Shown here: one piece after another, positions 26,140-35,144 of the stretch
Layout: each line of letters begins with the position of its first letter
How positions within the stretch are numbered: the first letter of the stretch is position 1
Source: JAGIBJ01 sp047604965
Lineage (GTDB): Bacteria; Actinomycetota; Thermoleophilia; Solirubrobacterales; Solirubrobacteraceae
Length of the DNA stretch: 64,000 nt
Direction of reading: 5' to 3'
Assembly: GCA_047604965.1 (NCBI GenBank)
Contig: JASGGQ010000001.1
Span: forward strand, 1 to 64,000
Translations under genes and position numbers: made by a program
Notes under the pieces: generated by a model
The model's input: only the letters and a program-made list of their open reading frames with translations
The model's database searches: none
What the model was told of the DNA's origin: nothing

Positions 26140-28212
26140 ATGACTCTTCTGTCTGCGCCTGTGCCGGGCGCCGCCTTCCCGCATCTGCTGGCCCCGCTGG
26201 AGGTTGGCCACACGACGTTGCGCAACCGCGTCGTGATGGGCTCGATGCATACCGGGCTGGAAGATCGCAGTGGTGATCTCGACAAGCTCACCGCCTACTT
26301 CGCTGAGCGTTCGGCAGGTGGCGTCGCGCTGATGATCACCGGCGGCTACGCCCCCAACCGTCAAGGCTGGCTGAGCCCATTCGGCAGCCGCATGGCGACG
26401 AAGTCGCTTGCCCATAAGCACCGTCAGCTGACCGGCGAGGTGCAGCGCCACGGCGGCAAGATCGCGTTGCAGATCCTGCACGCCGGCCGTTACGGCTACA
26501 ACCCGTTCAACGTGTCGGCTTCGGCGACGAAAGCACCGATCAATCCGTTCACCGCCCGTGCGCTGACGACCCGCCAGGTGCAGCACACGATCGGCGACTA
26601 CGCCCGCTCAGCGGAGCTCGCTCGCGCGGCCGGCTACGACGGGATCGAGATCATGGGCTCGGAGGGATACTTCATCAACCAGTTCCTCTCGGCGGCGACG
26701 AATCATCGCACCGACGCCTACGGCGGCAGCGCAGCCGCCCGGATGCGCCTGCCGATCGAGATCGTCGAGGCGTGCCGTGGGGCCGTCGGCGACGACTTCC
26801 TGATCCTCTACCGCCTCTCGCTGCTTGATCTCGTCCCCGGCGGCCAACGTTGGGATGAAGTCGTCGAACTGGCGCAGTCGATCGAAGGCGCCGGAGCGTC
26901 GATCATCAACACCGGGATCGGCTGGCATGAGGCACGCGTTCCGACGATCGTGACCTCGGTGCCGCGCGCCGCATTCGCGTGGGCGACACAAAAGCTGCGG
27001 CCCGAACTTTCGATCCCGGTCTGCGCCAGCAACCGCATCAACACGCCGCAGGTCGCCGAGGCGCTCATTGCCGGTGGCCAGACCGATCTGGTGTCGATGG
27101 CGCGCCCGTTGCTCGCCGACCCGGAGTTCGTCACCAAGGCCGCGTCGGGACGCGCCGACGAGATCAACGTCTGCATCGCCTGCAACCAGGCGTGCCTGGA
27201 TCACATCTTCGAACGCAAACACGTCAGCTGCCTCGTCAACCCGCGCGCCGGCCACGAGACCGAGCTGGTGTACGAGCCGGTGGCGCCGCAGGCCGCCAAG
27301 CGGATCGCCGTCGTCGGCGCCGGGCCAGCCGGCCTGGCCGCGAGCACCGTGCTCGCCGGACGCGGGCACCGCGTCGAACTGTTTGAGGCCGGCGAGCAGA
27401 TCGGCGGACAGTTCAACTACGCGAAGCTGGTGCCCGGGAAGGAGGAGTTTTTCGAGACGTTGCGCTACTTCGCGCGGCAACTGGAGCTGACCGGCGTCAC
27501 GCTGCACCTCGGTACCCACGCCGATGCCGCGCAGCTCGCGGCCGGCGGCTATGACGAAGTGATCCTCGCGACCGGCGTCGAACCGCGAACCCCGGCGATC
27601 CCCGGGATCGGCAGCCCGAAGGTCGCCGGCTACATCGACGTGCTGACCGGTGCCGTCGCGGCCGGCGAGCGGGTCGCGGTGATCGGTGCCGGCGGCATCG
27701 GCTTTGATGTGGCGGAGTTCCTCACGCACGAGCGTTCGCTGGCGCTCGACCGGGAGCGGTGGCAGCGCGAATGGGGCGTGACCGATCCCGAGCAGGCGCC
27801 GGGCGGCCTGACCCAAGCGATCCACGAACGCTCGCCGCGCACCGTCTACCTGTTGCAGCGCAAGACCAGCAAGGTCGGTGCCGGACTCGGGAAGACGAGC
27901 GGCTGGGTGCATCGCGCGTCGCTGGCACATCGCGGCGTGGAGATGCTCTCCGGCGTTGCGTACGAGCGGATCGACGACGCCGGGCTGCATCTTCGCGTCG
28001 GCGCCGATAAGGATGGTGGCGGCGGGCAGGAGCGCGTGCTGGAGGTCGACACGATCGTCGTTTGCGCCGGCCAGGAGCCGCGCCGCGAGTTGCACGGCGC
28101 GCTGGTCGCGGCCGGCATGCCCGTGCATCTGGTCGGCGGCGCCGATGTGGCCGCCGAGCTCGATGCCAAACGCGCGATCGACCAAGCCAGCCGGCTCGCA
28201 GCGACGCTGTAG
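26140..28212 (+). CDS. fadH: 2,4-dienoyl-CoA reductase [NADPH]-type flavoenzyme
   Basis: 690 residues, the normal length of monomeric FadH. Residues 1-340 are the Old-Yellow-Enzyme-like FMN barrel. A [4Fe-4S] site follows (CIACNQACLDHIF, then C in HVSCLVNPRA), almost identical to that of FadH. The FAD/NADPH half has VVGAGPAGLAAS (about 390) and VIGAGGIGFDVAEF (about 515). It would reduce 2,4-dienoyl-CoA during oxidation of unsaturated fatty acids in the cytoplasm. It stands alone behind a strong dyad (26055-26094). Related enzymes act on other enones, so the substrate is probable, not certain. Confidence 0.86.
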   Translation: MTLLSAPVPGAAFPHLLAPLEVGHTTLRNRVVMGSMHTGLEDRSGDLDKLTAYFAERSAGGVALMITGGYAPNRQGWLSPFGSRMATKSLAHKHRQLTGEVQRHGGKIALQILHAGRYGYNPFNVSASATKAPINPFTARALTTRQVQHTIGDYARSAELARAAGYDGIEIMGSEGYFINQFLSAATNHRTDAYGGSAAARMRLPIEIVEACRGAVGDDFLILYRLSLLDLVPGGQRWDEVVELAQSIEGAGASIINTGIGWHEARVPTIVTSVPRAAFAWATQKLRPELSIPVCASNRINTPQVAEALIAGGQTDLVSMARPLLADPEFVTKAASGRADEINVCIACNQACLDHIFERKHVSCLVNPRAGHETELVYEPVAPQAAKRIAVVGAGPAGLAASTVLAGRGHRVELFEAGEQIGGQFNYAKLVPGKEEFFETLRYFARQLELTGVTLHLGTHADAAQLAAGGYDEVILATGVEPRTPAIPGIGSPKVAGYIDVLTGAVAAGERVAVIGAGGIGFDVAEFLTHERSLALDRERWQREWGVTDPEQAPGGLTQAIHERSPRTVYLLQRKTSKVGAGLGKTSGWVHRASLAHRGVEMLSGVAYERIDDAGLHLRVGADKDGGGGQERVLEVDTIVVCAGQEPRRELHGALVAAGMPVHLVGGADVAAELDAKRAIDQASRLAATL

Positions 28213-28253
28213 CAGCTCGCGAGAGGTTTCAAGGTGCGCACGCCGGCCGGTCA

Positions 28254-28274
28254 CGCGCGCACCGTGTGCGCGCG
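28254..28274 (+). terminator. Hairpin after fadH
   Basis: CGCGCGCAC-CGT-GTGCGCGCG is a perfect 9-bp stem with a 3-nt loop, 41 bp past the fadH stop and 21 bp before tRNA-Phe. No U tract follows, so it is a candidate only. Confidence 0.5.
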
Positions 28275-28295
28275 ACCGCTACCATGAGCCGCTGC

Positions 28296-28368
28296 GGCGA
28301 GATAGCTCAGTTGGTAGAGCACACGACTGAAAATCGTGGTGTCCCGGGTTCGAATCCCGGTCTCGCCA
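28296..28368 (+). tRNA. tRNA-Phe (GAA)
   Basis: A 73-nt cloverleaf: acceptor stem GGCGAGA / TCTCGCC with discriminator A, D arm with TAGCTCAGTTGGTAGAGC, anticodon stem CACGA / TCGTG around CTGAAAA (anticodon GAA), and T arm CCCGGGTTCGAATCCCGG. The 3' CCA is not encoded. A 9-bp echo of the T-loop (CGGGTTCGA) follows at 28371-28379, and an accessory gene pair begins directly downstream. Confidence 0.97.
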
Positions 28369-28396
28369 TTCGGGTTCGAGACTTGTCCGTCCGCGA

Positions 28397-28885
28397 CTAC
28401 GGCGCAAGGACGAGCCGCGCCTGCTGCTGACGGAGCAGCGAGAACGTGTTGATCGTCTTCACGCCGTGCGGGATGCAGGCGTCCGGGATCTTGATCTTCT
28501 TCGTCGATGCCGAGGGCTGCTCAAGCGTGACGACGTCAAAGCCGTGGGCGTGCGCATGGGCGACGAGGTAGTAGTCCGCTCCGTCGAGAAACGGGGTGAC
28601 CGCGACCGGTTCGTACTGAGCACCGCGCGCCCACGACGCGATCGTGGCGAGGCTCGGGAGCACCGCGGCGTCCGGTGCCAGGAAGAAGTCGGCGCCCCTT
28701 GCCTTCGCCCAGTCCGCGAGTTCGTGCGCGCCTCCGAGCAACTCGTCACGAACCCGCTGGATCGAGAACACGTTGCCGCTGGCGTGCTCGCGGTCGATCC
28801 AGTCCCAGAAGCCGGGGGCGAAGTCGAACGGGTAGTACGAGTTCTTGGCGGTGATGAAGACGTTGGTGTCGAGCAGGTACGCCAT
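28397..28885 (-). CDS. PIN-domain protein (DUF4411), probable toxin of a toxin-antitoxin pair
   Basis: 162 residues. N-terminal LLDTNVFITAKN gives the first PIN Asp, RVRDELLGG the conserved Glu, and FLDGADYYLVAHAHAHGFDV the later Asp cluster, so the nuclease centre looks intact; it would be an RNase. DUF4411 proteins commonly sit beside an HTH/ImmA-type partner, as here: the partner gene ends at the base before this ATG (no gap), so they form an operon. Located right after tRNA-Phe on the opposite strand, a common place for acquired modules. Confidence 0.8.
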   Translation of the reverse strand: MAYLLDTNVFITAKNSYYPFDFAPGFWDWIDREHASGNVFSIQRVRDELLGGAHELADWAKARGADFFLAPDAAVLPSLATIASWARGAQYEPVAVTPFLDGADYYLVAHAHAHGFDVVTLEQPSASTKKIKIPDACIPHGVKTINTFSLLRQQQARLVLAP

Positions 28886-30034
28886 CTACGCGACACCCAC
28901 GCGAGAGGCCAGCTCGTTGAAGGTCGAGACCTTCTTGAAGCCCAGCATCTGGAAGGCGTCGCGATGGAGCGTCTGGCCTGCCAGAGTGCTGCGGATCAGC
29001 GCGCGCGTGAAGCGCTTGCTCGTGCGGACCGGCTGGGTGTTGTAGAAGCTGCCGCCGGTCGCCCTGCGCTGTTCCATGAGCGCCAGGACGCGCGCCAGCT
29101 CTGTCTCGTACTCCTGTCGGAATTGCGTGTCGGAGAGCAGCCCGGCGTCGTAGATCCGGCGCAGCGCGACGAGCGTGCTGACCTTGAATCTGCGCGCGAT
29201 CTGTTCGAGAGCGGCCGGCACATCGGTGAGGTCCAGCGCTGCGGGCAGTGCGCTCGTCGGCAACAGGAACTCGGCCGCGACCTGGTTGCACCACCGCTCG
29301 GTCGCGTTGGCCGACGTGCGCCGCATGTCGGCGTCGGAGACGGCCGACTGGCCGAGCCAGATGTGGACCAGTTCGTGGGCGAGTGTGAAGATCTGCGCTG
29401 CTCGTGTGTCGGCTCCGTTGACGAAGACGACCGGGGCAAGATCGTCGGCGAGCGCGAACCCGCGGAACTCCTTGGGGTCGAGCTTGCGGTGCGTGTTGCT
29501 GCCGACAACGCCACTGACCATCACCAAGACCCCACTGTCCTCCGCCTCAGCAACGAGACGGCTGAACGCGTCGGTCCACGTGGAGCCGCGCTCGTCGGGC
29601 GCGAACGACAGCGTCTCGCGCATCGCGTCGGCAGCTTCGACGACGTCGGAGCCAACGCTAAGCGTCCCGACGACCGCGACCGGGTCTTCGCGGTTCAGTC
29701 GCGCGTAGTCGCGGTACCACTCCTGGCGCTGCTGGCACTGGTAGATCGTGTCCAGCAGGTTCGGGCTCGCGTAGCCGACCGTGACATCACCGATCGTGCG
29801 GAAGTCGGGCACCCGCAGCGCCTCGTCTGGCGGCGCGCCGAGGAAGAAGTAGCCGACCGGCGTGTACGTCGCCGACGCGAACTTCTCAAGCTGCTTGAGC
29901 GTCGGCTGCTTGGTTCCCGCCTCCCACTCTTCGAGCGCCGCAAACCGCCTGAAGAGATCCTCGGGCGCGATCCGCGACCGCTCGCGTGCCCACGCGAGCA
30001 TCGCCGGCTGGACGGATACCCGGACGGTCGTCAC
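28886..30034 (-). CDS. HTH and ImmA/IrrE-type metalloprotease protein, probable antitoxin partner
   Basis: 382 residues. The N-terminus is an XRE-like HTH (RRFAALEEWEAGTKQPTLKQ), leading to an IrrE-type DUF955 domain with the zinc motif HELVHIW (HExxH, about residue 217) and the later EFLLP block. Such proteins repress their own operon and can be inactivated or act by proteolysis. It is the upstream gene of the PIN (DUF4411) gene, with immediate stop-start contact. Together they look like a type II toxin-antitoxin or stress module. The start at 30034 lies just before the HTH. Confidence 0.8.
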   Translation of the reverse strand: MTTVRVSVQPAMLAWARERSRIAPEDLFRRFAALEEWEAGTKQPTLKQLEKFASATYTPVGYFFLGAPPDEALRVPDFRTIGDVTVGYASPNLLDTIYQCQQRQEWYRDYARLNREDPVAVVGTLSVGSDVVEAADAMRETLSFAPDERGSTWTDAFSRLVAEAEDSGVLVMVSGVVGSNTHRKLDPKEFRGFALADDLAPVVFVNGADTRAAQIFTLAHELVHIWLGQSAVSDADMRRTSANATERWCNQVAAEFLLPTSALPAALDLTDVPAALEQIARRFKVSTLVALRRIYDAGLLSDTQFRQEYETELARVLALMEQRRATGGSFYNTQPVRTSKRFTRALIRSTLAGQTLHRDAFQMLGFKKVSTFNELASRVGVA

Positions 30035-30255
30035 GGCGTGGTGAGCGGCCCGGTCTGGCGGCGCTCAAGCTCGTTGACTCTCATCGCCAGCATCGTTCGA
30101 TCATATGGGCCGGGCCTCCTGTAGTTCGGAACCGAACCTGTCCAGGCACAATCCACGGGACCATGTAGGTCTTCTGACTCGACGTCATCGCCCAGAAGGT
30201 TACTGCGGCGTCGTGACCGACGCCGACGATCGCTCCGCGGCGTAGCGGACGAACG

Positions 30256-30597
30256 TCACGCTGCTTCGTAGCGCCCGTAGCCGACCTTGCGCACCGCGAC
30301 ATCGTCGCGCCACAGGGCGCTGTCGGCGCTGGAGCCGCTGACCGGCTCGCCAAGGCGTCGCTCGGCCTCCCGCTGCAGGTCGATGGCCCGCATGGGCATC
30401 TCGGCCTCGGCGAGGATTCGCTCAAGCAGTCGCATGACCTGCCCCGGCCGGCGAGCCTGGCGCGGGCGAGGGCTCGGACGGTCAGCGGCCTCGCCGTCCC
30501 GCACACCCTCCAGAACCGAGGTCAGGTTCGCCCACGAGCTCTTGACAGATCGGTTCGAGAGTTGTCCAGCTAGAGCCATTCGGGACAGGCCTTGCAA
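30256..30597 (-). CDS. Small hypothetical protein with a winged-helix-like C-terminus
   Basis: 113 residues. The C-terminal half (MRLLERILAEAEMPMRAIDL, then VGYGRYEAA) resembles small winged-helix domains found at the ends of accessory and phage-like proteins that begin R-ID-LQ-EAERRLG and end VGYGRY. The N-terminal half is unrecognised. It lies 220 bp beyond the HTH-ImmA gene in the same orientation and may be a leftover of the same acquired segment. Real expression is uncertain. The gap 30035-30255 holds nothing I can name. Confidence 0.4.
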   Translation of the reverse strand: MQGLSRMALAGQLSNRSVKSSWANLTSVLEGVRDGEAADRPSPRPRQARRPGQVMRLLERILAEAEMPMRAIDLQREAERRLGEPVSGSSADSALWRDDVAVRKVGYGRYEAA

Positions 30598-30693
30598 CGC
30601 GGGGCCTTTTTCGTTGCTGCGAGACTGCCAAGTTCAGCGTCTCTGCGCGCCGCCAGCGGAGTTCGTGGCGTCAACGAGGCGGATTCGGGGTCG

Positions 30694-31302
30694 CTACTTC
30701 GCTTGGAGGATCGTCTCGAGGTGATCCAGTGGGCTGGTGGTGCGGTCCATGCGAACGTCCTCCAGCCACACGCGAAACGCGGCGAGTGTTCGGGCGACCA
30801 ACAGGCGCAGTTGCCAGTCGAGGAGCGGCGGACTGGCGTCGCGCTGGCGGAGGAGGTCGGTGAGCATCCGCTCACGATCGGTGAGGTGGATCAGCGGCGA
30901 GCGGCTGGCCGCTCCCGCGTCGGTTGAGGCGACGAAGAACAGCGACAGCCGCTCCCAGTGCTCCAGAACGTACGTAGCGAGTTGCCGAAAGGCATCCCGT
31001 AGGACGCGGGCATTGTCGTCTTGCGCTGGCGCGGCTGCAATGGCCGCTTCGAGCTGCTGCGTCATCTCGATCACCGGTTCGAGCAGGAGGTCGGCCTTGG
31101 CCGGGAAGTAGCGGAAGAAGCTGCGCGGTGCCACGCCGGCGGCGTCGCAGATCTCGTCGACCGAGACGTTTGCGAAGCCGCGCTCGGCGAACAGCGCGAT
31201 CCCAATCTCCGCGACTTTGGCCTTGGCCTCGGCACGTTTGCGCTCGCGTCGCGTCGGTGGCTTCGCGGATGGGCTGGGGGCGCTGTTCGAGGAAGCTCGC
31301 AT
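30694..31302 (-). CDS. TetR-family transcriptional regulator
   Basis: 202 residues. The HTH reads GIALFAERGFANVSVDEICD then AAGVAPRSFFRYFPAKADL, a textbook TetR DNA-binding domain (residues 21-75). The remaining 120 residues are a helical ligand domain with no recognised family. It is divergent from the MFS gene with 55 bp between the starts, and two short inverted repeats fill that gap, so it very likely represses the pump and itself. The ATG at 31302 follows from family length; longer frames upstream overlap the MFS gene. Confidence 0.9.
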   Translation of the reverse strand: MRASSNSAPSPSAKPPTRRERKRAEAKAKVAEIGIALFAERGFANVSVDEICDAAGVAPRSFFRYFPAKADLLLEPVIEMTQQLEAAIAAAPAQDDNARVLRDAFRQLATYVLEHWERLSLFFVASTDAGAASRSPLIHLTDRERMLTDLLRQRDASPPLLDWQLRLLVARTLAAFRVWLEDVRMDRTTSPLDHLETILQAK

Positions 31303-31316
31303 TCGTCGCCAAAGTA

Positions 31317-31348
31317 TGGCATAGTCTGCCACTCGGCAGTATCTGCCA
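31317..31348. promoter_or_regulatory. Candidate TetR operator between regulator and MFS gene
   Basis: TGGCA-N5-TGCCA (31317-31331) is followed at once by GGCAG-N3-CTGCC (31335-31347), four TGCC/GGCA half-sites in 31 bp midway between the two divergent starts. This is the expected place and form for a TetR operator. Confidence 0.6.
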
Positions 31349-31357
31349 CTTTGAATC

Positions 31358-32839
31358 ATGAGCCAGACAACACGCCCCGCAACCACCAACGATGAGACAG
31401 CGCCGCCCGATCGCGACGACGGTTGGACCGCACGCCAGCGCGCCGCAGTGGCGATCACCGCAGTCTGCGGCGTGCTCGTCGCGCTGACACAGACGCTGCT
31501 GATCCCGATGATGTCCGAGATCCAGGCAGAGCTGGGCAGCTCAAGCAGCGGCACGCAGTGGCTGCTGACCTCGACGCTGCTGGTCGCGGCGATTGCGGTG
31601 CCGGTGTTCGGCCGCCTGGGCGACATCTTCGGCAAGCGGCTGATGCTGCTGGTCGCGATCGGCGCGTTGCTGCTGGGGTCGCTGATCTGCGCCCTGGCCG
31701 GCGGCAGCTTGGCCGTGATGATCGCCGGTCGTGCGGTCACTGGTGCGTCGGCCGCAGCGATCCCGCTGGGGATCAGCGTGATCGGCTCGGTTCTGCCGGC
31801 GCACCGTGCCGGGACCGGGATCGCGCTGGTGAGCGCCACGCTCGGAGTCGGTGGAGCACTCGGCCTGCCGCTCGCTGCGCTCGTCGCCCAAAGCGCCGAC
31901 TACGACGTGCTGTTTTGGATCTGCGTCGCCGGTGCCGCAGCTGCCATGGCCGGGATCCGCTGGGCGGTTGATGCCGACCCGCCGCAGGTCGACGACGGCC
32001 GAGTCGACTTCGTTGGCGCCGGATTGCTCACCCTGATCCTCGTCTGCCTGCTCCTGCCGCTTTCGCAGGCATCGAGTTGGGGGTGGGGTGATCCGCGCAC
32101 GCTCGGCCTGCTGGCCGTGTCGCTGATCGCGCTCGCGGTCTTCGTGGTCGTCGAACGGCGGATGACCTCTCCGCTCGTTGATGTCGTCAGCAACGCCCGC
32201 CCGGCGCTCCTGCTCACGAACATCGCCTCGGTCTGCGTCGGATTCGCGCTGTTTGCGATGCTGATCGGGACCGCGAGCTACGTGCAGGCTCCTGAGGCCA
32301 CCGGCTACGGCTTCGGCTCGACGATGCTTGCTGCCGGGTTGGCGATGGCTCCCAGTGGCATCATGATGCTCCTCCTGGCCCCGGTTTCGGCGGCGCTGTC
32401 GACGCGATATGGGCCGAAGGTCACGCTGGCGCTCGGGGCCGTGGTGATCGCGACTGGATTCGTCTTCCGGATCACGGTGATCGACCACTTCTGGCAGATC
32501 GTCGTCGGGACCACGATCGTCGGCGCCGGGACCGGCATTGCGTACGCCGCGATGCCGAGCATGATCCTGCTCGGCGCCCGCAAGTCAGAGCTGGCGGCGG
32601 CCAACGGGTTGAACGCGCTCGCTCGCACCGTCGGCAGTTCGGTGGCGAGCGCGGTAGGTGGCACGATTTTGGCGGCGCAGACGATCAATCTGGCGGGGGT
32701 CGATTTGCCGTCCCTGGGTGCGTACCGCACATTGTTCGCGCTCTGCGCCGGCTCGGCGCTGCTCGGCGCGGCAATCGCGTTGACCGTTCCCACTGGCCGC
32801 CGCGAAACGGCCGTTGACCTCGCGTCGCGGGCCAGCTAG
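31358..32839 (+). CDS. MFS drug-type exporter (DHA2 / EmrB-QacA family)
   Basis: 493 residues with about 14 membrane segments, the DHA2 size. Conserved loop GRLGDIFGKRLMLL (motif A) follows the second segment, and IGGVGGALGLPLAAL-type motif C appears in the fifth (LGVGGALGLPLAALVAQ). Proton-driven export of a small molecule from the inner membrane; substrate unknown. It is paired with a divergent TetR repressor, which implies induction by its substrate or a relative. Confidence 0.9.
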   Translation: MSQTTRPATTNDETAPPDRDDGWTARQRAAVAITAVCGVLVALTQTLLIPMMSEIQAELGSSSSGTQWLLTSTLLVAAIAVPVFGRLGDIFGKRLMLLVAIGALLLGSLICALAGGSLAVMIAGRAVTGASAAAIPLGISVIGSVLPAHRAGTGIALVSATLGVGGALGLPLAALVAQSADYDVLFWICVAGAAAAMAGIRWAVDADPPQVDDGRVDFVGAGLLTLILVCLLLPLSQASSWGWGDPRTLGLLAVSLIALAVFVVVERRMTSPLVDVVSNARPALLLTNIASVCVGFALFAMLIGTASYVQAPEATGYGFGSTMLAAGLAMAPSGIMMLLLAPVSAALSTRYGPKVTLALGAVVIATGFVFRITVIDHFWQIVVGTTIVGAGTGIAYAAMPSMILLGARKSELAAANGLNALARTVGSSVASAVGGTILAAQTINLAGVDLPSLGAYRTLFALCAGSALLGAAIALTVPTGRRETAVDLASRAS

Positions 32840-32876
32840 CCGGCGCTGCTCCCCGTCACCGCAGCCAATCAGTCAT

Positions 32877-34232
32877 CTAGTACTGCACGACCGCCGCGCT
32901 GCGTGGGCCGAGCGTCAGCGACTTGACCTTCACGGTCGGCTGCGGCCACGTCGTCGATGCGAGGTTGACGCCGGCCTTCGGGAGCTTGACGCGCTTGCTG
33001 ACATCGTTCGGGTTGAGTACGACGATGCCGTGCTTGAGCTTGCGCGTCAGCAGGCCGCGGCGATCGACGCGCTTGCCGACCGGCTTGCCGAGATTCGCGC
33101 TGTAGCCCGCCCAGCCGCGCCCCGGATATTGGCAGGTATCGCCGACGCTGTCGCCCGATTTGAAGGTCAATACCGCCGTCGCGAAGTTGAACGCTGCGGC
33201 GCGCGTATGCGCCTGCCACACCAGATCGCCAAGTGCCCAGGTGCCGGACGCCTGGTCGGCGTCGCCGCAGGCCGGTAGCGCCGCGAGCAGCGGGGCGCCG
33301 GCCACCGGCGTCTGGCTTTTCGTCAGATCGGCGCTGGAGGTCATCTCCCACTGCACCTTGGCCTTGCGTTGATGCAGCGCGTCGGCGAAGGTCAGCAGTC
33401 GCCGGTACGACCACGCCACCGTCGCGGCGAGCGGGTAATGCAGCCCGGGGTCGATCGCGCCGCCCTCGATGATGACCTGATCGGCGAGCCGGGCCGCGCG
33501 CACCGCCGGATCGCTTGCCTTGAGCTTTGGCTTGGCGGCGTACCCGTACTTCGTGTCGGTCCAGTGCATGTTGATCGTGAAGGTCGTGCCCTTCGGCTTG
33601 AGCTTCTTGAGCGACTTCAGCAGCGTGAGCACGCCGTTCGCCCACCGCTTCGCCGAGATCTGCATCGCCGGGGAAAAGCCGACCTTCGGATTGGTGAGCG
33701 CGTTGTCGATCCACAGGCTCGAATACCCGCACGCGTACAGGTCCAATGCGCCGCGCTCGTTGGCGTCCGGGTTGCAACTCACCTTGCCGTCGGCGCCGTA
33801 CAGCCACCACCTGCGGGCCGCCGGGATCCGCAGGTCGATCGTTTGCCAATCGGTATCGACGGCGACCGGCTGTCCGTTCTGCGTCATCCGCCACGCCTGG
33901 GTTTCGTTCATGCCGGCGGTGTTCCAGCGGTTGACGCCGGTGCCGTTGCGGTACACCGCCGTGCGGGCTTTGATCGCCCAACCGGTGATGTACTGGCTGA
34001 CTCGCGGATCGGAGTCGTGCAGCACGAGCGGGCTGGCGTTTGCGGCCAGCCACTTCTGCTCGGCGGTCATTTCCGCTGCCGACGTCTGCGGGCCTGCGGT
34101 CAAGAGGTAGCGGTCGAGCGACGGATCGACGCGGCGCGAAACGTTCATCGTTGCGGCGTCGGCGATCGACGGGACGCCGAACGCGAGCAGCAGCGCGGCC
34201 ACCACGGCACCACGCAGGAAGGAGAGGGCCAT
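32877..34232 (-). CDS. Exported glycoside-hydrolase-like protein, paralogue of the gene at 79-1512
   Basis: 451 residues with a cleavable signal (LRGAVVAALLLAFGVPSIADAA). The body aligns along its length with the gene at 79-1512: RRVD-S-DRY at the start, PAARRWWLYGADGK, GYSSLWIDN (barrel Asp motif), NMHWTD, VIIEGGAIDPG, AWSYRRLLTFADA, SGDSVGDTCQYPGRGWAGY. The shared Asp/Glu motifs suggest a TIM-barrel hydrolase on a polysaccharide; the substrate is unknown. The ATG at 34232 begins the signal peptide. Convergent with the MFS gene. Confidence 0.6.
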   Translation of the reverse strand: MALSFLRGAVVAALLLAFGVPSIADAATMNVSRRVDPSLDRYLLTAGPQTSAAEMTAEQKWLAANASPLVLHDSDPRVSQYITGWAIKARTAVYRNGTGVNRWNTAGMNETQAWRMTQNGQPVAVDTDWQTIDLRIPAARRWWLYGADGKVSCNPDANERGALDLYACGYSSLWIDNALTNPKVGFSPAMQISAKRWANGVLTLLKSLKKLKPKGTTFTINMHWTDTKYGYAAKPKLKASDPAVRAARLADQVIIEGGAIDPGLHYPLAATVAWSYRRLLTFADALHQRKAKVQWEMTSSADLTKSQTPVAGAPLLAALPACGDADQASGTWALGDLVWQAHTRAAAFNFATAVLTFKSGDSVGDTCQYPGRGWAGYSANLGKPVGKRVDRRGLLTRKLKHGIVVLNPNDVSKRVKLPKAGVNLASTTWPQPTVKVKSLTLGPRSAAVVQY

Positions 34233-34400
34233 CGACGGAGCGTACCGATCGGGGAGGGCGAACCGTTCCAGTAGGCCCCAAAGCTGGCCGAAATACTGGC
34301 CTGCGGTGTCACGGCATGCGGCCACCACCGCCTGGTGTCGCATCGCCGCGTGACACGGCGTTCAGTGCGGGCGCCGCCGCGTATCGGCGATGATCGCGCG

Positions 34401-35144
34401 ATGCCCAGTACGCCGACGATCGATCTCAACGCCGATCTCGGCGAGCAGGCCGGCGACGATGCGGCACTGCTGGCGATCGTGACAAGCGCGAACATCGCCT
34501 GCGGTGCGCACGCCGGCAACGCGCAGGTCGCGGCGCAGACGGCGGCATTGGCACGCGCACGCGGCGTCGCCATCGGCGCACATCCCGGCCATCCCGACCG
34601 CCGTCACTTCGGCCGACGCCCGCACCCGATCGACCCCGACCGACTGACGCGCCTGCTTGCCGGCCAGCTCGCCGTGCTGCGCGACGCCGGGGTGCCGGTG
34701 CGCTACCTCAAGCTGCACGGCGCGCTCTACCACCAGGTCGCCGATACGCCGCCGCTGGCCGCCGCGACGGTCGCCATCGCCGCGCAGGCGCAGCTGGCGA
34801 TCCTCGGCCCACCCGGCTCGGTGCTGCTTTCCCAGGCGCAGGCCGCCGGCGTTGCGGCCATCGCCGAAGGGTTCGTTGACCGTGCGTACCGGCTCGTCGG
34901 CGGACGTCCGCAGCTGGTCCCGCGCGGCGCGGCCGGTGCGCTGCTCGGCCACGACGCGGCAGTCGCGCAAGCGGTGCAGCTCGCGACCACCGGCAGCGTC
35001 GCCACGCCGGGCGGCCAGAGGCTCGTGATCGGCGCAGCCTCGCTCTGCCTGCATGGTGATACGCCGGGTGCCGTTGCGCTGGCCCGCGACGTACGCGCGG
35101 CGCTGGAAGCGGCGGGTGTCAAGCTGCAAGCATTCGCGCGGTGA
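34401..35144 (+). CDS. pxpA: 5-oxoprolinase subunit A (LamB/YcsF family)
   Basis: 247 residues. Opening TIDLNADLGEQAGDDAALL and SANIACGAHAGN are the family signature; GAHPGHPDRRHFGRR and YLKLHGALYHQVA follow, and AEGFVDRAYRLVGGR-LVPR closes it. With PxpB and PxpC it cleaves 5-oxoproline (pyroglutamate) to glutamate using ATP. All three subunits are adjacent here with 4-bp overlaps, a complete operon. The ATG at 34401 opens the conserved N-terminus. Confidence 0.95.
   Translation: MPSTPTIDLNADLGEQAGDDAALLAIVTSANIACGAHAGNAQVAAQTAALARARGVAIGAHPGHPDRRHFGRRPHPIDPDRLTRLLAGQLAVLRDAGVPVRYLKLHGALYHQVADTPPLAAATVAIAAQAQLAILGPPGSVLLSQAQAAGVAAIAEGFVDRAYRLVGGRPQLVPRGAAGALLGHDAAVAQAVQLATTGSVATPGGQRLVIGAASLCLHGDTPGAVALARDVRAALEAAGVKLQAFAR

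Noticed and set aside
28368..28379. CGGGTTCGA repeated just past tRNA-Phe as an attachment site
   Set aside because: Only 9 bp, no integrase gene, and no second copy at the far end of the accessory patch was found; too short to call att.
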